DNA of 15,925 bases from JACROF01 sp964598995 (GCA_964598995.1 CAZRDR010000006.1:1-15925), one strand, 5' to 3'; counted from the first letter of the stretch, positions 1 to 6,014 are shown. The notes: generated by a model not told the origin, from the letters alone. Translations and numbers: made by a program.

Positions 1-745
1 TGGCATGATCTTTGTAGTGGATGCGACTGCGCTCGCGATCGATGCGCACCTCAAGTTCCCTCTCAACTGTCTCGATAAAGTTACTGGCTTGGTACCCCCT
101 ATGAAAAGCAATAAAGTCACACGCGAGCATACTCTCTAAGATCTCTTTTTTCTGAGGCAAAATACGAAAGACTTCCCAGGTTGGCCATGGGATATGCCAG
201 AACATCCCGATGGCGGTATTTTTGTTATAGCCCTTGACCATCGAAGGCACCAGCATCATCTGATAGTCATGAATCCACAGCAGCGTCTTTTTGTTGCCGG
301 TCAATTCTTCCTTAATAGCCTTAGCAAAGCGCTCATTCACGGCTTTGTAGCCTCTGAACCATTCGTCATGGAACTCGGGAGCCTCGAAAGCAACGTGACA
401 GAGTGGCCAGAGCGTTTGGTTAGCAAAACCATAATAGTAGGCATCTTCCTCGTCTTTAGGCGCAAAGACGCGCTTGAGCGTATACTCGCCATCAGGAGCC
501 TCGACTTTATAGCGATTTTTACTGTCAACGACTTCTTTGTCAGCTTCAGTCCGGCCGCGACCAATATAGATCCCACCAGCTGCTTTCATGATCGGATCGA
601 GAGCAACAGACACACCGCCAGCTGGGATTTTGATCGTTAGCTTATCATTTTTACGCTCGTGCACGCGTGTCTCGGCGTCAGCGACCATAATAAGACGCAT
701 ATCGCTGTCCTTGAGGAACTCTTTGAGGTCGAAGTAGGTATACAT
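1..745 (-). CDS. otsA: Trehalose-6-phosphate synthase-like GT20 glycosyltransferase, N-terminal part (cut by window edge)
   Basis: This frame is open from an ATG at 745 to the window edge, giving 248 residues of a protein that is normally about 450-500 aa. GT20 enzymes such as OtsA transfer glucose from a nucleotide sugar to glucose-6-phosphate to make trehalose-6-phosphate, an osmolyte precursor, in the cytoplasm. Family landmarks appear in order: a GG(I)Y(I)G segment near residue 53 that corresponds to the GGLWVGW loop, YYYGFANQTLWPL (normally YYNGFSNSVLWPL), LLWIHDYQMMLVP (normally WVHDYHLLLVP) and FWHIPWPTWEVFRILP (normally LHIPFPSSEIFRxLP). Two conserved positions differ: HDYH reads HDYQ, and the usual GFQT segment reads AFHR. 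Substrate choice may therefore differ, for example a glucosylglycerol-phosphate synthase or another GT20 branch. The start is supported by a TATAAT box 11 nt upstream and the absence of a Shine-Dalgarno. Confidence 0.85.
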   Translation of the reverse strand, partial: MYTYFDLKEFLKDSDMRLIMVADAETRVHERKNDKLTIKIPAGGVSVALDPIMKAAGGIYIGRGRTEADKEVVDSKNRYKVEAPDGEYTLKRVFAPKDEEDAYYYGFANQTLWPLCHVAFEAPEFHDEWFRGYKAVNERFAKAIKEELTGNKKTLLWIHDYQMMLVPSMVKGYNKNTAIGMFWHIPWPTWEVFRILPQKKEILESMLACDFIAFHRGYQASNFIETVERELEVRIDRERSRIHYKDHA

Positions 746-756
746 ATAATTTGGCG

Positions 757-765
757 ATTATATCA
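757..765 (-). promoter_or_regulatory. Extended -10 promoter of the GT20 gene
   Basis: On the minus strand TGA-TATAAT (TATAAT at 757-762) lies 11 nt before the ATG at 745. Initiation about 7 nt downstream of the box leaves a leader of only 4-5 nt, too short for a Shine-Dalgarno, and none is present. The same 10-11 nt spacing recurs before the M16 peptidase, ndk and winged-helix genes. Confidence 0.6.
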
Positions 766-788
766 GAACTTTTAGTAAAGGCTGTGAT

Positions 789-1511
789 CTATTTTACTCC
801 TAGACGGTAGCGTATCACAAGCCAGACGAAGGTGATCAGCCGAAGCTGGCGCTTGATGCGCCATGGCTGGCGGATAAGACGAAATAGCCACTCAAGGCCA
901 ATCGCACGGAGGAAAAATGGCGCACGTCTAACATTACCGCTTAGGTAGTCAAATGCGCCACCCACACCCATAGCAGCTTTGATCGGAAGGATGGGCAAGT
1001 TCTTGGCGATCCACTCTTCCTGCTTTGGAAAACCATAAGCAACGAAAAGGATATCAAGACCTGACTTAGGGAAGGTCGCGACGTCCCAGTCACCCCCAGT
1101 GAAACGAACATCAAGCTGCGGATACTTTTCACGCAAGCACTCAGCTGTTCTCTCTGCTACCAACCCTTTTCCTCCCAAAAAGCCTATGGACACAGCCTGA
1201 TCGCTTGCCTGCCTGCAGAGCTCTTGGAGGAGGTCAACCCCAGTAATGCGCTCTTTGAGCGGAGTTTCGAGGATATCAGCCGCTAACTGAAGCCCTACCC
1301 CATCACATACAGCGATGTCAGCCTCATTGATCAGCTTTTTGGTGGAAGGATGAGATGAGCAATAGACGACCATCTCAGGATTTGGAGTGACGATAAAGAG
1401 TTTTTGCTTGGAATTTTTCACCGATTTGATGACATACTCTGAGACCTCTCGAAGGGTAGTATCAGAGATGTCTATTCCGAGAATTGTTTTTTTCACAAGT
1501 GAGGATGTCAT
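789..1511 (-). CDS. WecG/TagA/CpsF family glycosyltransferase (GT26)
   Basis: This 240-aa protein has the usual family length and covers the whole GT26 domain. Members transfer N-acetylmannosamine or related sugars onto undecaprenyl-diphosphate-linked GlcNAc on the inner membrane face, as in teichoic acid linkage units, enterobacterial common antigen or capsule. Visible motifs are TPNPE (residues 42-46), CDGVG with the presumed catalytic Asp70, RITGVDL (88-94), GFLGG (110-114), GFPKQEEW (160-167), GVGGAFDYLSG (182-192) and the C-terminal basic GLEWLFRL...PWR segment (205-218) that docks family members on the membrane. The acceptor cannot be deduced here. The neighbouring GT20 gene is separate and has its own promoter. 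The ATG at 1511 has no Shine-Dalgarno; a GTG six codons in is an alternative start. Together with mreB upstream it suggests a cell-envelope gene neighbourhood. Confidence 0.9.
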   Translation of the reverse strand: MTSSLVKKTILGIDISDTTLREVSEYVIKSVKNSKQKLFIVTPNPEMVVYCSSHPSTKKLINEADIAVCDGVGLQLAADILETPLKERITGVDLLQELCRQASDQAVSIGFLGGKGLVAERTAECLREKYPQLDVRFTGGDWDVATFPKSGLDILFVAYGFPKQEEWIAKNLPILPIKAAMGVGGAFDYLSGNVRRAPFFLRAIGLEWLFRLIRQPWRIKRQLRLITFVWLVIRYRLGVK

Positions 1512-1539
1512 AGTTGTTATTGGGGCAATTTATAAATTA

Positions 1540-1545
1540 ATTATA
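1540..1545 (-). promoter_or_regulatory. Candidate -10 box of the GT26 gene
   Basis: TATAAT on the minus strand, 28 nt before the ATG at 1511, predicts a leader of about 22 nt. No convincing -35 hexamer is seen. The sequence around it is AT-rich, so a chance match is possible. Confidence 0.4.
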
Positions 1546-1771
1546 GTCTTATAGATATATATTTGGCTATTTTTAGTGTTCATAATCTACGCGTAATTAT
1601 ATTCCTTTATGGCTATCTTACGCAAATTATTAATAGTAACTATAGTTTTTCTCCCCTGCAATAATTTTTACTTGCAAAACTGACCATTTGTCTAGGGCTC
1701 TGTGAAAATTTACTTCCAAACGATTACTACTACAAGATTTTAATTATCTCACTTAGCTATGAGCTAAAAAC

Positions 1772-1802
1772 TTTTCACTAATATGAAAGGCTAGAGTGAA
1801 AA
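1772..1802 (-). terminator. Candidate intrinsic terminator of mreB
   Basis: TTTTCACT and AGTGAAAA (1772-1779 with 1795-1802) form an 8-bp stem with a 15-nt loop, starting right after the mreB stop codon. In the direction of mreB transcription the stem is followed by GTTTTT, as in an intrinsic terminator. The loop is long, so the hairpin is only moderately stable. Confidence 0.5.
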
Positions 1803-2834
1803 TTATTTCTTGGCAATACTTCTCTTATAGAGCTCGATGTTCTCCATCGCAACGCCTGTCCCCTTTACCACACAAAGCAACGCATCTTCTGCGACATGAC
1901 AAGGAACGCCGGTGATCTGTGTCATGAGTTTATCAAGATTGTTCAAAAGCGAGGTACCGCCCGACATCACGATGCCTTTGTCGATAATGTCACTTGCTAA
2001 CTCAGGCGGGCATTGTTCGAGGACTTCTTTGGCACCATTAATAATATCCATGAGAGTCGACCGAATGGCTTCGTTGACCTGAAGCTCATCAAGTTCAATA
2101 GAGCGTGGCAGACCGGTGATCGTATCACGGCCTCTGATCTCCATGCGCTTAAAATCCTCAGGCTTCTTCCCTTTCTCGATGATGGCGTTACCAAGATCGA
2201 TCTTGATCTGCTCAGCAGTTGTTTCGCCGACCATCAGGTTGAACTTCTTTCTAATATAGTTGCTGATGGCCTCGTCTATTTTGTTCCCTGCGACTCTGAC
2301 TGAACTATGGACAACCACGCCGCCAAGTGAGATAACGGCTGACTCGGTCGAGCCTCCACCGATATTGACGATCATGTGCCCTGCCGGCTGAGCAATCGGG
2401 ATCTTCGCGCCAATTGCAGCTGCTAACGGCTCATCGATGAGATATGCGACCTTAGCACCAGCGGACATGGCAGCATCGAGTACTGCACGCCTCTCTACCT
2501 GCGTTACGCCGCTTGGGATACAGACCATGACCTCAGGCTTAAAAAAGCGTGATTGACCGCAGGCTTTATCGATAAAGTATGAAAGCATCGCTTCAGTTAT
2601 GGTGTAGTCAGCGATGACACCATCGCGGAGGGGTCGCATTGCGACGACGTTACCTGGTGTACGTCCGAGCATTTCCTTGGCTTCTTTGCCAACAGCCACG
2701 ACACGATTATCTTCAGCCGTTACTGCGACAACGGTCGGCTCGTTAAGGACAATGCCTTCACCAACTAAATAAACCAGCGTGTTGGCAGTGCCGAGGTCGA
2801 TACCGATTCGTTTGGAGGTGGGAACTGAAAACAT
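1803..2834 (-). CDS. mreB: Rod shape-determining protein MreB (actin homologue)
   Basis: This 343-aa protein has full MreB length and sequence. MreB polymerises under the cytoplasmic membrane and guides lateral cell-wall synthesis. Phosphate-1 loop IDLGTANT lies at residues 12-19, the DEPLAAAIGA segment with the catalytic-loop Glu at 134-143, the phosphate-2 loop at 156-164 and the adenosine-loop SGGTSLL at 291-297. The phosphate-2 loop reads VNIGGGSTE, whereas MreB proteins normally have VDIGGGTTE. The Asp-to-Asn change is clear in the codon (AAT) and hits a residue that contacts the nucleotide-bound metal in actin-fold proteins. No mreC, mreD or pbp2 follows; the downstream gene is a glycosyltransferase. 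The ATG lacks a Shine-Dalgarno and sits about 77 nt below the predicted transcription start. Confidence 0.97.
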   Translation of the reverse strand: MFSVPTSKRIGIDLGTANTLVYLVGEGIVLNEPTVVAVTAEDNRVVAVGKEAKEMLGRTPGNVVAMRPLRDGVIADYTITEAMLSYFIDKACGQSRFFKPEVMVCIPSGVTQVERRAVLDAAMSAGAKVAYLIDEPLAAAIGAKIPIAQPAGHMIVNIGGGSTESAVISLGGVVVHSSVRVAGNKIDEAISNYIRKKFNLMVGETTAEQIKIDLGNAIIEKGKKPEDFKRMEIRGRDTITGLPRSIELDELQVNEAIRSTLMDIINGAKEVLEQCPPELASDIIDKGIVMSGGTSLLNNLDKLMTQITGVPCHVAEDALLCVVKGTGVAMENIELYKRSIAKK

Positions 2835-2917
2835 AAATAGTTATTGTTGATTCACCGGGAATAGATCAAACCACCTACTATCATTATCATTTTTGCTTTG
2901 GGGCTTGCTATAACTCG

Positions 2918-2946
2918 ATTATAAAGACGCACATCTTGCCTTGCAA
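2918..2946 (-). promoter_or_regulatory. mreB promoter
   Basis: On the minus strand TTGCAA (2941-2946), a 17-nt spacer and TATAAT (2918-2923) make a sigma70-type promoter reading into mreB. The -35 hexamer TTGCAA is its own reverse complement and is also correctly placed for the divergent gene at 2987. Confidence 0.65.
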
Positions 2947-2980
2947 GTCCTATTTTGCCGGGAATATGATAGACTATAGA
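2941..2980 (+). promoter_or_regulatory. Promoter region of the PEGA/propeller gene
   Basis: Two -10 candidates precede the ATG at 2987. TATAGA at 2975-2980 is exactly 6 nt before the ATG, matching the leaderless arrangement of the sortase gene. TATGAT at 2965-2970 lies 18 nt after the palindromic TTGCAA (2941-2946) shared with mreB. The sequence alone does not decide between them. Confidence 0.5.
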
Positions 2981-2986
2981 TAAGGT

Positions 2987-4210
2987 ATGCAACGAAATCG
3001 CGGCAGCATCTGGGTTTCACTTCTTATTCTCCTTTTTCTCATTGGAGGAACTATCTTGGTGGTCCTTTATGCTAAGGGCTACCGCTTTAACCTCACTGGC
3101 AAGCAAAAGTTAACCAAGACTGGACTCCTCGTCGCGACGAGTACTCCCAACGGCGCTTCAGTCGATATCAATCATAATCTTACTAGTGCAACAGATAACA
3201 CAATAGATCTACTACCCGGCAAATATACCGTCAGTATCCATAAAGACGGCTACTTCCCTTGGGAGAAGGATGTCTATATCCAGAAGGAACTCGTCACCAA
3301 AGCTGACGCACTGCTCTACCCGGTTGCGCCAAAGCTTGAAAGTATCACCGCCAGTGGCGTTGAGACACCTGTCCTTGATCCGTCTCGCACCAAGATCGCT
3401 TATCGCGTCGCCTCTCAGTCGGCTATTAAGAATGGTATTTATGTCTACGATATGAATGCGCGCTCAGTACTCTCGCTCCAGAGTGCAACTGAACAAATCG
3501 CAAACGATACGCTTCAGCTATTCTCAACAGCAGATATTTCTTGGTCGCCAGATGGAACACAAATTGTCGCCACGGTCTCAGGCACGCTTGGACCATCGAC
3601 GTATCTTCTGCAGGCGAACACACTCAACTCCCAACCACGTAATGTAACGGCTATTCTGCCGACCATTGCTGCGCAGTTTGAGGCGGACAGAGCTGAGAAG
3701 TCAACTTCCCAGACCATCGCACTCAAACCCCTCCTTAAGCAGATCATTTCATCTCATTTCAGTATCCTTTCTTGGTCACCAGATGACACCAAGATCCTGT
3801 ATGTTGCCTCCAAGTCAGGTGACCTGCCGCTCGTCATCAAGCCTCGCCTCCTCGGCGTTGACACGCTCTACGAACGCCGCGATATTAAAGAAGGCGGTCT
3901 CTACGTCTATGACATTAAAGAAGATCGTAATACCAAGATCATCGATGAGACGCCTGAAGGCTGCAGTACCGATCCTATTACCTGTAAGCTGCCTATCTCT
4001 TGGTTCCCTGACAGTGAGCACCTCATTTTCGTCCAGAACAAGCAGATCCACATGGTCGAATACGATGGCTCAAATAACACGACAGTCTACGCCGGACCGT
4101 TCATCGGTGAATCAGCTTATGCATGGCCAGACGGCAGTCGACTCGTTATCTTAACCGATTTGAATAACCCAACCATCCTCCCCAACCTGTACACCATTAG
4201 TCTCAAGTAA
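2987..4210 (+). CDS. Membrane-anchored PEGA-domain protein with TolB/WD40-like beta-propeller
   Basis: A 407-aa protein with a short basic N-terminus, one transmembrane helix (about residues 8-28) and a large part that should lie outside the membrane. Residues about 44-101 fit a PEGA domain (TSTPNGASVDI..., LLPGKYTVSIHKDGYFPW), a small beta-sandwich found in surface-associated proteins. The rest contains propeller-blade motifs: ISWSPDGTQI, LSWSPDDTKI, ISWFPDSEHL and YAWPDGSRL, resembling TolB-type or WD40-like repeats. PEGA-plus-propeller proteins are frequent in CPR genomes; their role is unknown, with protein binding at the cell surface a reasonable inference. It is divergent from mreB and has its own promoter. 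No terminator is evident between its stop and the next promoter at 4217-4250. Confidence 0.8.
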   Translation: MQRNRGSIWVSLLILLFLIGGTILVVLYAKGYRFNLTGKQKLTKTGLLVATSTPNGASVDINHNLTSATDNTIDLLPGKYTVSIHKDGYFPWEKDVYIQKELVTKADALLYPVAPKLESITASGVETPVLDPSRTKIAYRVASQSAIKNGIYVYDMNARSVLSLQSATEQIANDTLQLFSTADISWSPDGTQIVATVSGTLGPSTYLLQANTLNSQPRNVTAILPTIAAQFEADRAEKSTSQTIALKPLLKQIISSHFSILSWSPDDTKILYVASKSGDLPLVIKPRLLGVDTLYERRDIKEGGLYVYDIKEDRNTKIIDETPEGCSTDPITCKLPISWFPDSEHLIFVQNKQIHMVEYDGSNNTTVYAGPFIGESAYAWPDGSRLVILTDLNNPTILPNLYTISLK

Positions 4211-4216
4211 GCCTCA

Positions 4217-4250
4217 TAGTTTTTACTTATAGTCCTCTTTTTGCTACAAT
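4217..4250 (+). promoter_or_regulatory. Island unit 1 promoter (extended -10 TGCTACAAT)
   Basis: TGCTACAAT at 4242-4250 is an extended -10 element with TTTTAC as a weak -35. The 34-nt stretch 4217-4250 aligns without gaps to 4611-4644, the promoter of unit 2, with 23 identities by eye, concentrated at the -35 and -10 ends. A transcription start near 4257 gives a leader of about 76 nt. Confidence 0.6.
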
Positions 4251-4254
4251 CACC

Positions 4255-4301
4255 ACAACATTGTCGATCGTGTCCAGCGCGGACACTCTGATCGGCGTTG
4301 T
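4255..4301 (+). promoter_or_regulatory. Structured 5' leader hairpin, unit 1
   Basis: Nested pairings begin at the predicted 5' end: ACAAC (4255-4259) with GTTGT (4297-4301), GATC (4266-4269) with GATC (4290-4293), and GTGTCC (4270-4275) with GGACAC (4281-4286). The Shine-Dalgarno lies outside and downstream of the hairpin. Confidence 0.45.
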
Positions 4302-4332
4302 CGTTCTTAGCTCTTAACAGAAAGGGTTCGGC

Positions 4333-4557
4333 GTGAAACTCACGAATACGCTGCTCGACGCAGCAGCAACGGTTCCTGCATCCTCGTGGGACAATCCCCA
4401 CGAAGCGGCGAAGTGGCTCTTCGGAGCGGCTGCATTCGCCTTCATCATCGCCGGCATCTTCTTCGGCGACGCCAAGGACCGCTTCCGGACCATCCTGGCG
4501 ATGGTTCCGGGGTTGGCCTTCATGCTCGCCGGCCTCCTCATCTACCTCCAAGGGTAG
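4333..4557 (+). CDS. Small two-helix membrane protein, 74 aa (VirB2/TrbC-like layout possible)
   Basis: GTG start 6 nt after AGAAAGGG (4319-4326), a good Shine-Dalgarno. The protein has an alanine-rich N-terminus with charged residues near 20-27, a hydrophobic helix at about 28-45, a short charged loop (GDAKDRFR) and a second helix at about 52-72. Two helices joined by a short positive loop after a processed-looking N-terminus recall VirB2/TrbC pilins, but there is no clear signal peptidase site and no other type IV secretion gene in the window, so this is only a structural resemblance. The gene is GC-rich with C- or G-ending codons, unlike the upstream PEGA gene. It forms a monocistronic unit between its own promoter and the hairpin at 4574-4599. 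Function unknown. Confidence 0.7.
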   Translation: MKLTNTLLDAAATVPASSWDNPHEAAKWLFGAAAFAFIIAGIFFGDAKDRFRTILAMVPGLAFMLAGLLIYLQG

Positions 4558-4573
4558 ATGGACGTTAAGAGAT

Positions 4574-4599
4574 CTCGGGCCGCTGAAAAGCGGCCCGAG
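4574..4599 (+). terminator. Perfect 11-bp GC hairpin with GAAA loop after unit 1
   Basis: CTCGGGCCGCT (4574-4584) pairs perfectly with AGCGGCCCGAG (4589-4599) around a GAAA tetraloop, 17 nt after the stop codon. No U-tract follows directly (AACCCATC), so it may act as an mRNA 3'-end stabiliser or a non-canonical terminator. The next promoter starts 12 nt later. Confidence 0.7.
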
Positions 4600-4610
4600 A
4601 ACCCATCTTA

Positions 4611-4644
4611 TAGTTTGTATTTCTTCCTCCACTTCTGCTACAAT
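4611..4644 (+). promoter_or_regulatory. Island unit 2 promoter (extended -10 TGCTACAAT)
   Basis: TGCTACAAT at 4636-4644 with TTGTAT (4615-4620) 18 nt upstream as -35. It resembles the unit 1 promoter over its whole length. The predicted start near 4651 leaves an 85-nt leader. Confidence 0.6.
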
Positions 4645-4653
4645 CATTCCCTC

Positions 4654-4703
4654 GTGGCATGTCTCAGATCAGCGCAAGGCGCGTTGTGCCTGGTACACGC
4701 CAC
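4654..4703 (+). promoter_or_regulatory. Structured 5' leader hairpin, unit 2
   Basis: GTGGC (4654-4658) pairs with GCCAC (4699-4703), and TGT (4660-4662) with ACA (4695-4697), closing a long imperfect hairpin that starts 3-4 nt from the predicted transcript end. The Shine-Dalgarno at 4724-4729 stays free. Confidence 0.4.
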
Positions 4704-4735
4704 ATCGTATTCGGTACTCGTGCGGGAGGCACACC

Positions 4736-5020
4736 ATGATCGCAACGATCAGAAAAGCGGCAGGGCTCGGGTCAGCGATGACCCTTGCCTACGAGCTGCT
4801 TTTTGACCGGCTCGTCCGGTCACGAGAGGAAAGGCGCGATATCATCGCGCTGTTCGGCTATCCGGCGGCAGTCCTGCTGCCGGACACGCTCAAGGGCCGA
4901 TCCTTCGGGGTCGGCGTCGTTGCCGCTATGCACTTCGGGCCTGAGGTTATCAAGGCCCGGAAAGAAATCCTGGAGTGGCCACGCGCCGCTCTCGAGCTCT
5001 TCGACCCGCCCTATTCGTAA
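4736..5020 (+). CDS. Hypothetical protein, 94 aa
   Basis: ATG start 6 nt after GGGAGG (4724-4729). The protein is not recognised. It has a basic N-terminus, a helical charged stretch with LVRSREERRD around residues 26-35, moderately hydrophobic segments (ALFGYPAAVLLP, about 38-49; FGVGVVAAMHFG, about 57-68) and an acidic-aromatic C-terminus ending in DPPYS. None of the hydrophobic parts is long enough for a confident membrane helix, so it differs from its mostly membrane-bound neighbours. The base composition and codon choice match the rest of the island. It is monocistronic, lying between its own promoter and the hairpin at 5033-5060. Confidence 0.7.
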   Translation: MIATIRKAAGLGSAMTLAYELLFDRLVRSREERRDIIALFGYPAAVLLPDTLKGRSFGVGVVAAMHFGPEVIKARKEILEWPRAALELFDPPYS

Positions 5021-5032
5021 CGGGTACTACCT

Positions 5033-5060
5033 GCGTCCCGCCTCACCCGAGGCGGGACGC
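5033..5060 (+). terminator. Perfect 12-bp GC hairpin after unit 2
   Basis: GCGTCCCGCCTC (5033-5044) pairs with GAGGCGGGACGC (5049-5060) around a 4-nt loop ACCC, 12 nt after the stop codon. It is followed by AACCCAC and only later by a T-rich run (5070-5080). The hairpin after unit 1 is likewise followed by AACCCA. Confidence 0.7.
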
Positions 5061-5112
5061 AACCCACATTCTTCTTTTTTCATCTCCTTGTCAGGTTTCA
5101 TACACGGCAATT

Positions 5113-5121
5113 TGCTACAAT
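5113..5121 (+). promoter_or_regulatory. Island unit 3 promoter (extended -10 TGCTACAAT)
   Basis: Exact copy of the nonamer seen at 4242, 4636 and 5998. No well-spaced -35 is seen, which extended -10 promoters can tolerate. The predicted start near 5128 gives a 95-nt leader for the four-gene unit. Confidence 0.6.
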
Positions 5122-5132
5122 ACTATCCGATA

Positions 5133-5167
5133 GTTCTTCGATCGACGCCGCGTCGAACCCGAAGAAC
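5133..5167 (+). promoter_or_regulatory. Structured 5' leader hairpin, unit 3
   Basis: GTTCTTC (5133-5139) pairs with GAAGAAC (5161-5167), enclosing a second stem TCGAC (5142-5146) with GTCGA (5152-5156). The structure begins about 5 nt from the predicted transcription start. Confidence 0.45.
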
Positions 5168-5222
5168 GTCTCCTCGGCCGGACTTCCCGGTCGAGTTCGC
5201 ACATTCCAAGTTTGGAGGAGAT

Positions 5223-5405
5223 ATGAAGTTCAGGCATGTTCTGCTGGCCGCTTGCGTCGGAGCGATGTTGCTCATGGTGGCCGATCACCTGGCCGCTGGA
5301 GTTATCGCCCTCATCGTGGTGGCGATCATCAACAGCATCACACACATCATCGTGACCGCCCTGCATCTCATGGAGGCCAACGACAATGAACGATCGTACG
5401 GATAG
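5223..5405 (+). CDS. Small membrane protein, 60 aa (first gene of four-gene unit)
   Basis: ATG at 5223 preceded by GGAGGAG (5214-5220), a strong Shine-Dalgarno. The 60 residues start MKFRHVLLAACVGAML, with hydrophobic stretches at about 6-19 and 24-48 and a polar tail EANDNERSYG. An N-terminal signal-like segment or two membrane helices both fit. The frame is open further upstream, but that part only shadows the 94-aa gene and crosses a hairpin and a promoter, so the Shine-Dalgarno-supported start is preferred. Its end overlaps the next gene by 20 nt, so the two are probably translationally coupled. No family recognised. Confidence 0.7.
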   Translation: MKFRHVLLAACVGAMLLMVADHLAAGVIALIVVAIINSITHIIVTALHLMEANDNERSYG

Positions 5406-5616
5406 GCCGAAAGGCCTCGCCCGCTTGTTCGAGATCGACGCCATCGTCGCCGAGGTAGTCATCTCGGGCATCATCGGATCGATCATCGCCGCACAGCTTC
5501 AGGGCAACCTGCTGCTGCTGCGAATCTTCGTCGTCGTCACACTCATCGTCGCCGTGGCTTACGCCATCTTCCTGGCCGCGTATCACACGCGGCGGGGCAA
5601 CGGAGGTCACGCATGA
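5386..5616 (+). CDS. Small two-helix membrane protein, 76 aa
   Basis: ATG at 5386, inside the end of the preceding gene, with GGAGG (5371-5375) about 10 nt upstream. A charged N-terminus (DRTDRPKG) is followed by two hydrophobic helices, about residues 18-38 and 43-66, and a short basic and glycine-rich tail (HTRRGNGGHA). By the positive-inside rule both ends probably lie in the cytoplasm. The stop codon overlaps the start of the next ORF in ATGA, typical of coupled translation and suggesting linked amounts or a complex. No family recognised. Confidence 0.7.
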   Translation: MNDRTDRPKGLARLFEIDAIVAEVVISGIIGSIIAAQLQGNLLLLRIFVVVTLIVAVAYAIFLAAYHTRRGNGGHA

Positions 5617-5699
5617 GACAAGAGCTGCAGCGGATTTATTTCCGCTTTACGGTCGCGGTCATCGTGATCGCGGTCGTCGCCATCGTCATCTGGCACTGA
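5613..5699 (+). CDS. Single-helix miniprotein, 28 aa
   Basis: ATG at 5613 overlaps the TGA of the previous gene by 4 nt (ATGA) and follows GGAGG (5602-5606) by 6 nt. The 28 residues are MRQELQRIYFRF followed by a valine/isoleucine-rich helix of about 14 residues ending IVIWH. The sequence is that of a tail-anchored or signal-anchor mini membrane protein. Its support is positional: Shine-Dalgarno, 4-nt overlap, and location between two similar genes. It is short enough that an automated gene finder would miss it. Function unknown; subunits of membrane complexes and small membrane toxins can both look like this. Confidence 0.6.
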   Translation: MRQELQRIYFRFTVAVIVIAVVAIVIWH

Positions 5700-5711
5700 A
5701 AGGGGCAGATC

Positions 5712-5915
5712 GTGGACCGACCGACTACTCAAGAGCAGGTCGACAAGTACCTGCCTAAGCACCCAGCTTGCGAAGATGAGCTTTCCGCAGCAAAGGGGAT
5801 CCTTGTCGGACTTGCCATCGTCATGCTGGCAGCGACCATCATCATCAGTGTGGCGATCGCCTGCCGCGATACTGGCACGAGCTGGGGACAGCTCGCTTCC
5901 ATGCTGCCGCGCTGA
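5712..5915 (+). CDS. Small single-helix membrane protein, 67 aa
   Basis: GTG start at 5712 after AAAGGGG (5699-5705), 12 nt downstream of the 28-aa gene. The N-terminal 27 residues are polar and charged (TQEQVDKYLPKHP...), followed by one long hydrophobic helix at about 29-50 and a short C-terminal part (CRDTGTSWGQLASMLPR). Two cysteines (about residues 20 and 51) lie on either side of the helix. It is the last gene of the four-gene unit, closed by the hairpin at 5938-5969. No family recognised. Confidence 0.68.
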   Translation: MDRPTTQEQVDKYLPKHPACEDELSAAKGILVGLAIVMLAATIIISVAIACRDTGTSWGQLASMLPR

Positions 5916-5937
5916 TGCGCCCTCCTCTGACTTTCCA

Positions 5938-5969
5938 TCCCGCTCGGGTCCTTCGGGTCTCGAGCGGGA
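5938..5969 (+). terminator. GC hairpin with UUCG tetraloop after unit 3
   Basis: TCCCGCTCG (5938-5946) pairs with CGAGCGGGA (5961-5969). The stem continues inward, with one mismatch, to a C(UUCG)G tetraloop at 5951-5956, among the most stable RNA loops known. It lies 22 nt after the stop of the last gene of the unit. Pyrimidine-rich sequence follows, without a real T-tract. Confidence 0.7.
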
Positions 5970-5997
5970 CCCGTTCCCCTCTCACCTCAACCATTTA

Positions 5998-6006
5998 TGC
6001 TACAAT
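5998..6006 (+). promoter_or_regulatory. Island unit 4 promoter (extended -10 TGCTACAAT)
   Basis: Fourth exact copy of the nonamer on this strand. A predicted start near 6013 gives an 82-nt leader to the ATG at 6095. No clear -35. Confidence 0.6.
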
Positions 6007-6014
6007 TACTCTGA

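Larger units (their letters stand above)
1512..1802 (-). other. AT-rich intergenic region between mreB and the GT26 gene
   Basis: About 290 bases without a credible ORF. It holds the candidate mreB terminator at 1772-1802, the candidate -10 of the GT26 gene at 1540-1545, and a small perfect inverted repeat (TTAGCT, loop ATG, AGCTAA at 1753-1767). I see nothing else identifiable in 1560-1750. Confidence 0.6.

Noticed and set aside
4117..4647. 176-aa minus-strand ORF opposite the end of the PEGA gene and the 74-aa gene
   Set aside because: Antisense shadow of GC-rich sequence. It crosses a hairpin and promoter of the other strand, is extremely charged, and has no promoter or Shine-Dalgarno of its own.
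4785..5405. 206-aa open frame on the + strand spanning units 2 and 3
   Set aside because: Only its last 60 codons (from 5223) follow a Shine-Dalgarno. The rest shadows the 94-aa gene in another frame and runs through the hairpin at 5033-5060 and the promoter at 5113.
4574..5969. Integron-type attC sites as an explanation for the cassette hairpins
   Set aside because: The hairpins are perfect and short-looped and lack the conserved GTTRRRY/RYYYAAC ends and extrahelical bases of attC. No integrase is present.
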